Positions 1 through 5,563 of a DNA stretch of 7,879 bases are shown here, piece by piece. How positions within the stretch are numbered: the first letter of the stretch is position 1; every line of letters starts with the position of its first letter. The stretch spans positions 1 to 7,879 of the forward strand of contig JAGRHM010000185.1 of the NCBI GenBank assembly GCA_020445005.1, written 5' to 3'. This stretch comes from Candidatus Competibacteraceae bacterium (GTDB taxonomy: Bacteria > Pseudomonadota > Gammaproteobacteria > Competibacterales > Competibacteraceae). Below the pieces are notes generated by a model. That model made no database searches. It was given only the letters and a program-made list of their open reading frames with translations, and was not told the DNA's origin. The position numbers were made by a program, and so were the translations under genes.

Positions 1-140
1 AGCAATTGGTCCAGATCCAGTTGCAGCAGTTGCTCAATCACCTGGGGATCAGGCGCGTCCTGGGCATACCCAATAGCGATTATTGTCTCAAGGACACAAA
101 AAACCAGGGTAGGAGCACATCCTATGTTTTTTAATATCAT
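1..140 (-). CDS. Exported protein, N-terminal fragment; probable TonB-dependent outer-membrane receptor (runs off left edge)
   Basis: Reading leftward from an ATG at 140-138, the frame stays open for 46 codons to the window edge. It begins MILKNIGCAPTLVFCVL and continues to AIGYA-QDAPDP. That is a Lys near the N-terminus, a hydrophobic stretch and an Ala-X-Ala-like cleavage site (G-Y-A before Q27), so a Sec signal peptide is likely. The mature start, VIEQLLQLDLDQLL, resembles the leucine-rich lead-in (typically 'LSLEELMNIEV') found just before the plug domain of many TonB-dependent receptors. If so, the product is an outer-membrane beta-barrel importing a metal chelate or similar ligand. No plug or barrel sequence lies in the window, so the family call is inference; that it is exported is better supported. 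I see no strong Shine-Dalgarno sequence before this ATG. The gene follows the ABC permease at 213-1349 on the same strand after 72 bp. Confidence 0.6.
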   Translation of the reverse strand, partial: MILKNIGCAPTLVFCVLETIIAIGYAQDAPDPQVIEQLLQLDLDQL

Positions 141-174
141 TGATAAATTATGAATTCTGGATAACGGGGAACAA

Positions 175-188
175 TGATTATATTATCG
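175..188 (-). promoter_or_regulatory. AT-rich imperfect dyad containing a TATAAT -10-like hexamer ahead of the exported-protein gene
   Basis: On the minus strand the segment reads CGATAATATAATCA. It is nearly self-complementary and contains TATAAT (182 to 177), about 37 bp ahead of the start codon at 140. A poor -35 match, TTGTAA, lies at 207-202, giving a long 19-bp spacer. The GATAAT..ATC composition recalls Fur-type sites, but the half-site spacing does not match the consensus. This could be an independent promoter or operator for the downstream gene. It is a sequence resemblance only. Confidence 0.3.
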
Positions 189-212
189 AAAGGTCTCTTT
201 TTTACAATTTGA

Positions 213-1349
213 TCAGCCGCGCATGACTGCATCCGGATCGCTGATCGCCGCCCGCCAACCCGGAATCAAAGTGGCCACAATGTACGGCAGCACAGTCACC
301 GCCAGTAAGACCAGAAGCTGTTGCAGGTCCACCACTGGTGTTAATTGAAATTCGGGATATAACACGGCCCAGCCTTTCAACACCGGCGCGAACAAGCTTG
401 CGTCACCGTAGAAGACTTGCCAGTAGGCCAGAACATAGCCGGAGAGAAAAGCGGTGATCGAAAGTAATGCGCCCTCCCAAAGCTTCATGGCCAGAATATC
501 ACCGGTTTCCCAGCCAATCGCCTTGAGAATGCCAATCTCGCGCTTTTCCTCGGCGCTTAACCCGGCGGCCTTGTCCCAAGCCAGAATCATGAACGCCAGC
601 CATAAAGAACTTAGCGCGACAAAGACCATGCCTTCGCGCCAGTTGAACACCGCATCATAGGTGCGCAGGATCTCAGCGCGCAGGATCGGCCGACTGTCCG
701 GGAACACCAGAGCGATTTTGCGCGCAACCGTCGGCGCTTCCCGGGGATTGCGCACGGTCAGCACGGCGTCAGTGTAAACATTCGGTGGGAGTTGAAACAG
801 TCGCCGGTAACCCGCTTCGGACAGCAGCAGTAGGTCGGCGCTCAGCAATTCCGAGACCGAGTTCAACACTCCAGTGATTTTCAGCGGTAGCGATTGGCCG
901 GATGCAGCGCGCAGGCTGAGGTAATCGCCAACTCCGATGCGGCGGATGCGCGCCAGCGCCGCACCAATCAGGATTTCATTCGCCGCCAGTCCCCGTTCCG
1001 GCGCCGCCATCAGCGTGTAATTGGCTTTAACCGCGGGATCGTAGTAATACCCCCATAGACGACCCTGTACGGAACCAACCCCGCGAATCCGTTGCAAGGG
1101 TTCCAGCCAGTCTGCCGGCAGCAGATCGTGGCGACCCGCGACCAGCTTTTGCACGATTACTTCCGGCGCATCCTGTAGCAACAAGGCGGCTTCCCGCCGC
1201 AGACCCTGACTGAGCAGCAGCGCCGAACTGAACAGAAATACCAGCAGAGCGTACACCAGCAGGAGCCCCAGATTACGGGTCTTGCGCCGTAGCAGGGCCG
1301 CCAGCGTGTAATCAATCAGATATTTCTGACGTTCGATTGAGACACGCAT
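213..1349 (-). CDS. FtsX/MacB-like ABC transporter permease
   Basis: The 378-residue protein has the standard single-permease layout of the FtsX/MacB/LolC superfamily. TM1 is about residues 27-48, after a basic RRKTRN. A large periplasmic domain spans about 50-235. TM2 is about 239-258, TM3 about 292-314 and TM4 about 343-363. A cytoplasmic coupling-helix segment, EKREIGILKAIGW (268-280), is the hallmark contact with the ATPase. The C-terminus, PGWRAAISDPDAVMRG, matches the usual 'PAWRAxxxDPxxALR' ending. Such proteins use ATP hydrolysis in the cytoplasm to move periplasmic conformations (efflux, lipoprotein release, enzyme activation) and normally pair with a separate ATP-binding subunit, which is not visible here. 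The ATG at 1349 has GAGG about 10 nt upstream. A TATAAT-containing dyad lies about 40-57 bp upstream, and a probable receptor gene lies downstream. The substrate cannot be read from the sequence. Confidence 0.88.
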   Translation of the reverse strand: MRVSIERQKYLIDYTLAALLRRKTRNLGLLLVYALLVFLFSSALLLSQGLRREAALLLQDAPEVIVQKLVAGRHDLLPADWLEPLQRIRGVGSVQGRLWGYYYDPAVKANYTLMAAPERGLAANEILIGAALARIRRIGVGDYLSLRAASGQSLPLKITGVLNSVSELLSADLLLLSEAGYRRLFQLPPNVYTDAVLTVRNPREAPTVARKIALVFPDSRPILRAEILRTYDAVFNWREGMVFVALSSLWLAFMILAWDKAAGLSAEEKREIGILKAIGWETGDILAMKLWEGALLSITAFLSGYVLAYWQVFYGDASLFAPVLKGWAVLYPEFQLTPVVDLQQLLVLLAVTVLPYIVATLIPGWRAAISDPDAVMRG

Positions 1350-1387
1350 GTTCCAGGAACCTCATGAGGCTGAGAGTGTGATGAAAA

Positions 1388-1406
1388 TAGTATATTGATT
1401 ATACTA
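1388..1406 (-). promoter_or_regulatory. 19-bp perfect dyad overlapping a TATAAT -10 hexamer upstream of the permease gene
   Basis: The plus strand reads TAGTATA-TTGAT-TATACTA, with 7-bp perfectly complementary arms and a 5-bp centre. On the minus strand the dyad contains a consensus TATAAT (1403 to 1398), which would start transcription near 1391 and leave a leader of about 40 nt before the ATG at 1349. No good -35 hexamer sits 16-18 bp upstream. That fits either an activated promoter or a repressor operator covering the -10. No known regulator box is matched convincingly, and an FNR-like reading gives only one half-site. Confidence 0.4.
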
Positions 1407-1489
1407 ATCTTATTGCGGGAGATTGGCCTGTAATATCGCCCGCGCGCAGACTTCCGCAACTGCTATTTTGCAGAGAATACTCAGGACAA

Positions 1490-1704
1490 ATGCCATCTGT
1501 CATCGAATGCGATATAAATAGCGAAGATGCCGTAATCGTTTCTTCGCGGGCGCGCAGTCTGGGATTGCAGACCCTCGCCGAGGGGTGGACAAACCGGGGC
1601 AACTGGATTTTCTGTGCGCCGAGGGATGTTTTGCCTATCAGGGTAATCTGCTGTTCAGTCGGCCATTGCTGACGGATGAAATGGCTGACCTATTGCGGAA
1701 GTAG
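1490..1704 (+). pseudogene. Frameshifted C-terminal remnant of an EAL-domain cyclic-di-GMP phosphodiesterase
   Basis: Two overlapping frames together spell the last third of an EAL domain. The first frame gives DINSEDAVIVSS..ARSLGLQTLAEG up to the G-run at 1582-1585. The second gives VDKPGQLDFLCAEGC, then FAYQGNLLFSRPL and LLRK, ending at the TAG 1702-1704. Family landmarks are the 'SLGL-x-x-LAEGVE' strand, whose Glu is a metal ligand in active enzymes, and the 'YQGYLFSRPL' motif near the C-terminus (one extra residue here). One missing G in the run GAGGGGTGG, which would need five Gs, explains the shift. About three residues also seem missing before ARSLGL. The EAL motif itself, the catalytic core and any GGDEF or sensor domain are absent upstream, so the gene is a truncated relic whatever the status of the G-run. 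Its stop lies 4 bp from the convergent stop of the small membrane protein. Confidence 0.82.
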
Positions 1705-1708
1705 AGAG

Positions 1709-2005
1709 TCAGCGGCCAGCAACGTCGGGTGGCGGCAGCAAGGCGCCGGTGGGAAAATGCTCCAGGGCGGCCGGATGGTCTTGAAAAGGCGCGTGGCGGT
1801 CCGCCTGGCTGGGATGGCGGGTGTAACGAGCTTCGGTAAACAAGCTTAAATCACTCAGCCCCAGTTCCCGAACCAGCGCCCGGCTGGCGGCATGATCAAC
1901 GGTTTGTGGACGCCAGCCGGCATCGAGTAAAGTCAGACTGAACAGGAACAGCAAGACTCCCAGCACAAACAGGGCCAAACGGGATGGACGATCGATCACT
2001 TTCAT
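1709..2005 (-). CDS. Small membrane-anchored protein, family not recognised
   Basis: The protein has 98 residues from the ATG at 2005. A TTG 42 bp further upstream is in frame, but it would add a polar leader ahead of the membrane segment, so the ATG is preferred. Neither start has a clear Shine-Dalgarno. Residues 1-8 are short and basic (MKVIDRPS), residues 9-27 form one strong transmembrane helix rich in Leu and Phe, and about 70 residues follow, presumably periplasmic. The soluble part carries an ordered, non-random segment, LGLSDLSLFTEARYTRHP (48-65), then DHPAALEHFP (76-85) and a Pro-rich tail. This looks like conserved protein rather than chance reading. It lies upstream of the FtsX-type permease on the same strand, with the EAL relic between them, so it may be an accessory subunit of that transporter. 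No function can be assigned. Confidence 0.65.
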   Translation of the reverse strand: MKVIDRPSRLALFVLGVLLFLFSLTLLDAGWRPQTVDHAASRALVRELGLSDLSLFTEARYTRHPSQADRHAPFQDHPAALEHFPTGALLPPPDVAGR

Positions 2006-2103
2006 GCTGGCGCAGTGCTTATTTATGACAAAGTTGGCGGAATTCAAACATGAGCGCTGCTACGCGCTAAACTTGACCTATTTATTGAGAGAGCAATGAT
2101 CCA

Positions 2104-3282
2104 ATGTCCCGTGTTCAGACTGGCCTGGAAACTCTGATTTCCGAATTTCCCGAAAAAATTCGCGGTGCACGGATCGGCGTAGTTTGCCATCCGGCTAGTG
2201 TCGATGCCGAGTTGCGCCATATTCTCGATCGGCTGCCGGAGACCGGCGCACGGATTGCCGCTATTTTTGGACCTGAGCATGGCGCGCGGGGCGAGGCGCA
2301 GGATATGGAGCATGTCGAGAATTTGCCGGTTGACCCCCGCCTCAAGGTTCCCGTACATAGCCTGTACGGAGCCACTTTCGAAAGCCTGATGCCGCACCGC
2401 AAGCAACTGCGCGGACTCGATGCCCTGGTCATTGATCTGCAGGATGTCGGTGCGCGCTACTATACCTATATTTGGACCATGGCGTTGTGCATGCAAGCCG
2501 CCGGCAAAGCGGGCATACGGGTGTTGGTGTGCGACCGTCCCAACCCAATCAATGGGATTATCACGGAAGGCAATCTGATTAAACCTGGTTTTGAGTCCTT
2601 CGTCGGTCTTGACCCGTTGCCGAATCGCCATGGCCTGACGATTGGCGAAATTGCCCGCTATCTTCAGAGTCGGCGTGGCGTTGAATGTGAGCTGGACGTA
2701 TTGCCGATGCGTGGCTGGCAACGCGAGATGTATTTCGAAGACACCGGATTGCCGTGGGTCTACCCCTCGCCCAACATGCCCACGGTGGACACGGCGCTGG
2801 TCTATCCTGGCATGTGCCTGGTCGAAGCGACTGACTTGTCGGAAGGGCGTGGAACCTGCCGACCTTTTGAGGTAGCCGGCGCGCCGGGCGTCGATCCTGA
2901 CGCACTGGCTACCGATTTGTCGCGGCACAACCTGACCGGATGCCGGTTCCGCCCGCTGTATTTTCGCCCGTTGTTTCAAAAACACGCCGGAAAGAGCTGC
3001 GGGGGCGTACAGATTCATGTTACTGACCGCCAGCAGTTTGACTCCTTTATGACCGGCGTCGCCTTTTTACAAAGCATTTGGCGGGTGGCTCCAGAGGTCT
3101 TTACCTGGCGGGCCAAACCTTACGAGTTCGTGGATACGATTCCAGCGATTGATCTGTTGGCCGGCAATGACCATCTGCGTCTGGCCCTGGAAGCCGGCGC
3201 TGAACTGACGGAGCTAGCTGAACAGTGGTTACAGGAACGAGTTATTTTCGAGACCGTGCGCCAGGAAATGTTGCTTTATTAA
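2104..3282 (+). CDS. namZ: DUF1343 family exo-beta-N-acetylmuramidase (NamZ-like, GH171)
   Basis: The 392-residue protein matches DUF1343 over its whole length. Characterised members (NamZ) release MurNAc from the non-reducing end of peptidoglycan fragments. Landmarks in order are GVVCHPASV (25-33), FGPEHGARG (55-63), LVIDLQDVGARYYTY (108-122), DRPNPI (144-149), NRHGLTIGE (174-182), the family signature WVYPSPNMPT (218-227), EGRGT (247-251), and a C-terminal domain with FVDTIPAIDLL (342-352). Acidic residues in GPEHG and the VIDLQDVG segment are candidates for catalysis, but I have not mapped the proven ones. No signal peptide is present, so the enzyme is probably cytoplasmic and would act on recycled muropeptides, unlike the secreted Bacillus enzyme. 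The start at 2104 has GAGAGAG 10 nt upstream. It is divergent from the small membrane protein and converges on glgX with a 25-bp gap. No sugar kinase or permease for MurNAc is adjacent. Confidence 0.88.
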   Translation: MSRVQTGLETLISEFPEKIRGARIGVVCHPASVDAELRHILDRLPETGARIAAIFGPEHGARGEAQDMEHVENLPVDPRLKVPVHSLYGATFESLMPHRKQLRGLDALVIDLQDVGARYYTYIWTMALCMQAAGKAGIRVLVCDRPNPINGIITEGNLIKPGFESFVGLDPLPNRHGLTIGEIARYLQSRRGVECELDVLPMRGWQREMYFEDTGLPWVYPSPNMPTVDTALVYPGMCLVEATDLSEGRGTCRPFEVAGAPGVDPDALATDLSRHNLTGCRFRPLYFRPLFQKHAGKSCGGVQIHVTDRQQFDSFMTGVAFLQSIWRVAPEVFTWRAKPYEFVDTIPAIDLLAGNDHLRLALEAGAELTELAEQWLQERVIFETVRQEMLLY

Positions 3283-3307
3283 CTGACGCTCGGTAGCCTG
3301 GACTGAC

Positions 3308-5455
3308 CTACGCTGATACCAACCGTCGGTGTCGCAACACCACTAACGAGCGTCCCCGTACTGGATAGGGTTCCTCGGCGGGATGCTGGTTGCCATACAT
3401 CGGCTGACCCTGTGGCAGGGCGGTATCGATCATGACCTCGAACACAGGATTTTCGCGCAGCACCGGCAGCACAAAAGGGACTTCCTCATGATGCGCGTTA
3501 AATAGCAAAAGAAAGTCATCATCCTCCAGCGCATGGCCGCGCTCATCCCAGTCGCCCAAACCATCACCTGGCAGATAGAGTCCCAGACAACGAGCGTAAT
3601 CATGGCCCCATTCATCATCGTCAACCTCCCGTCCATCGGGATTGAACCAGAGAATATCGCGCACGCCCGCGCCGTGGATGCCCCGGAAGAAATGCCGACG
3701 GCGGAAGGTCGGGTGGCGCTGACGAATCTGGATCAACCGCTGGGTAAAGACCAGTAATTCACGGTTCTCCGGCAGCCAGGAGATATTCCAGTCAAACCAA
3801 CTGATTTCGTTATCCTGGCAATAGGCATTGTTGTTGCCGCGCTGGGTGCGTCCGACCTCATCGCCGGCCAGTAACATCGGCACGCCTTGTGATAACAACA
3901 GGGTGGTCAGGAAATTACGGCGCTGGCGCAGGCGCAAAGCGAGAATCGCCGGGTCACTGGTATCGCCCTCCGCCCCGCAATTCCAACTGCGATTATGCGA
4001 ATCCCCGTCCTGATTGTCCTCGCCATTGGCTTCGTTGTGGCGCTCGTCGTAGCTCACCAGATCGTAGAGCGTAAAACCGTCATGGGCGGTGATGAAGTTG
4101 ATGCTGGCGTGCGGATGGCGGCCGTTGTGTTCGTATAAATCGGCGGAGCCGGTCAACCGATAGGCCAGGTCGCCGATTAACCCGCCTTCCCCGCGCCAGT
4201 AATCGCGCACGACATCACGATACTTGCCGTTCCATTCGCTCCAGCCGACCGGGAATTTTCCGACCTGGTAACCGCCTTCGCCGACATCCCACGGCTCGGC
4301 GATCAGCTTGACCTGGGACAGGATAGGGTCCTGCTGGATGACATCCATGAACGAATCCTCCTGATCGACAATACCGTTTTTGTCTCGGGCCAGCGTGGCG
4401 GCCAAATCGAAGCGGAAACCGTCGACATGCATCTCCTGCACCCAGTAGCGCAGGCTGTCCATGACCATCTGCAATACCCGGGGATGCGCGGTGTTCAAGG
4501 TATTGCCGCAACCGGTGTAATCCATGTAATAGCGCGGATTATCGGGAACCAGCCGGTAATAACTGGGGTTGTCGATGCCCCGGAAATTCAGGGTCGGACC
4601 CAGGTGATTGCCCTCGGCGCTATGGTTATAAACCACGTCGAGAATGACCTCGATGCCCACGGAATGGAGCGTCTTGACCATACTCTTGAATTCGTTTACC
4701 GGATTATCAGTGGCCGCGTAGCGCGGATTTGGCGCGAAATAGCCGAGGGTGCTGTAGCCCCAGTAATTGCGCAGACCTCGATCCAGCAACAAGCGTTCGT
4801 CAGTGAAATACTGGATCGGCAGCAATTCGACTGCGGTAACGCCCAACGCTTTCAGGTAGTCGATGACCGGACCGTAGGCTAGCCCCGCGTAGGTGCCGCG
4901 CAATTCTGCCGGCAGTTCCGAGTGGCGCATAGTGAAGCCGCGCACATGCAGCTCGTAAATCAGCGTATGGTGCCAAGGAATCCGTGGCGGACGGTCGTCG
5001 CCCCAGAAAAAGGCGCTGTCCACCACTTGACACTTGGGCATACCCGGCGCGCTGTTACGGGTATTGACGCTCAGATCTTCAGCGCGTCCGCCCATCCGGT
5101 AACCAAACTGGGCGTCGCTCCATTGCATCGGGCCGACGATGGCCTTGGCGTAGGGATCGAGTAACAGTTTATGCGGGTTAAAACGATACCCTTCCTCGGG
5201 TCCGTGCGGACCATGCACCCGATAACCGTACAACAAGCCGGGCCGCGCATCCGGCAGATAGCCATGCCAGACGCGACCCGTGCGTTCGCGCAGAGGAACA
5301 TGGGTGATTTCATGCTTGCCCTTAGCATCGAACAGGCATAACACCACCTGGTCGGCATGTTCCGAGAACAGGGCGAAATTGACGCCCTCGCCATCCCAGG
5401 TTGCACCCAGGGGATACGGCCGGCCTGGCCAGACGGTCATGGTGGATTTATTCAT
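3308..5455 (-). CDS. glgX: Glycogen debranching enzyme GlgX (GH13, isoamylase/TreX type)
   Basis: The 715-residue enzyme hydrolyses alpha-1,6 branch points of phosphorylase-limited glycogen in the cytoplasm. An N-terminal CBM48-type beta-sandwich (about 10-150; PYPLGATWDGEGVNFALFSEHA) precedes the (beta/alpha)8 GH13 barrel. The four conserved regions are all present: DVVYNH (273-278), GFRFD with nucleophile Asp350, EPWD with acid/base Glu387, and TAHDG with His458-Asp459. The GlgX/isoamylase signature around YELHVRGFT (167-175) is intact, as is DEVGRTQRGNNNAYCQDNEISW (532-553). A C-terminal beta domain ends the protein at a normal family length, with an acidic stretch at about 609-650. The ATG at 5455 has only a weak Shine-Dalgarno; an in-frame ATG five codons later is no better. 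It is the last gene of the minus-strand glycogen cluster, 108 bp after glgC, with a heptad repeat array lying in that gap. Confidence 0.96.
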   Translation of the reverse strand: MNKSTMTVWPGRPYPLGATWDGEGVNFALFSEHADQVVLCLFDAKGKHEITHVPLRERTGRVWHGYLPDARPGLLYGYRVHGPHGPEEGYRFNPHKLLLDPYAKAIVGPMQWSDAQFGYRMGGRAEDLSVNTRNSAPGMPKCQVVDSAFFWGDDRPPRIPWHHTLIYELHVRGFTMRHSELPAELRGTYAGLAYGPVIDYLKALGVTAVELLPIQYFTDERLLLDRGLRNYWGYSTLGYFAPNPRYAATDNPVNEFKSMVKTLHSVGIEVILDVVYNHSAEGNHLGPTLNFRGIDNPSYYRLVPDNPRYYMDYTGCGNTLNTAHPRVLQMVMDSLRYWVQEMHVDGFRFDLAATLARDKNGIVDQEDSFMDVIQQDPILSQVKLIAEPWDVGEGGYQVGKFPVGWSEWNGKYRDVVRDYWRGEGGLIGDLAYRLTGSADLYEHNGRHPHASINFITAHDGFTLYDLVSYDERHNEANGEDNQDGDSHNRSWNCGAEGDTSDPAILALRLRQRRNFLTTLLLSQGVPMLLAGDEVGRTQRGNNNAYCQDNEISWFDWNISWLPENRELLVFTQRLIQIRQRHPTFRRRHFFRGIHGAGVRDILWFNPDGREVDDDEWGHDYARCLGLYLPGDGLGDWDERGHALEDDDFLLLFNAHHEEVPFVLPVLRENPVFEVMIDTALPQGQPMYGNQHPAEEPYPVRGRSLVVLRHRRLVSA

Positions 5456-5474
5456 CGCGCTCGATTTTGAAGAA

Positions 5475-5495
5475 GGCTCCAGACTCCAGGCTCAA
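5475..5495. repeat. Short degenerate heptad run, three units
   Basis: Three consecutive 7-bp units read GGCTCCA, GACTCCA and GGCTCAA. The first two differ by one base, and the third differs from the first by one base. They lie between the main CTGATAC array and the glgX start codon, and share the 7-bp period but not the unit sequence. They may be a second, decayed repeat family. They sit in the presumed glgX leader, 20-40 nt upstream of its ATG. Confidence 0.5.
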
Positions 5496-5505
5496 TTAGT
5501 TTTAC

Positions 5506-5558
5506 CTGGCGCCTGATACCTGATACCTGATACCTGATACCTGGCGCCTGATACCTGA
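5506..5558. repeat. Heptanucleotide tandem array (CTGATAC/CTGGCGC) between glgC and glgX
   Basis: Seven full 7-bp units plus a 4-bp partial are joined without spacers. With A = CTGATAC and B = CTGGCGC, the order is B A A A A B A and then CTGA. Copies of each unit are identical. The B-A-partial block recurs exactly 35 bp apart, and the match extends 3 bp further left, to 5503-5523 against 5538-5558. Each B unit supplies a self-complementary GGCGCC (5508-5513 and 5543-5548). In the glgC-glgX transcript these two could pair as a 6-bp GC stem. The array begins 5 bp past the glgC stop and ends about 50 bp before the glgX start. Heptameric tandem repeats of this form are well known in cyanobacteria and arise by slippage. 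It has no terminator-like U-tract on its 3' side. Confidence 0.95.
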
Positions 5559-5563
5559 AAAAG

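Noticed and set aside
175..188. Fur box upstream of the receptor-like gene
   Set aside because: GATAAT and ATC elements are present, but the half-sites lack the standard spacing, so I kept it only as an unassigned AT-rich dyad.
1410..1496. A 28-codon minus-strand frame with hydrophobic character between the EAL relic and the permease
   Set aside because: It is too short, partly antisense to the relic, lacks a ribosome-binding site and shows no family similarity; chance is the simpler explanation.
2053..2068. Hairpin-like AGCGC-TGCTAC-GCGCT in the divergent gap before the muramidase gene
   Set aside because: The arms are only 5 bp, there is no U-tract, and the position is not suited to a terminator; such short dyads are common at this base composition.
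2059..2072. Near-identical 14-bp string (one mismatch) at 2059-2072 and 5563-5576
   Set aside because: The second copy falls at the glgC 3' end and neither is flanked by duplicated or mobile sequence, so chance is likely.
2044..3018. A 324-codon open frame on the minus strand opposite the muramidase gene
   Set aside because: It lies antisense to a protein with clear family motifs, has no recognisable domain, and is Arg/Gln/Ala-rich in the way expected of a shadow frame in GC-rich DNA.
3283..3307. Possible bidirectional terminator between the convergent muramidase and glgX genes
   Set aside because: The 25-bp gap has no stem of useful length and no T-run on either strand.
4427..4882. A 151-codon plus-strand open frame opposite glgX
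   Set aside because: It is a shadow of the conserved GH13 region, with no family resemblance.
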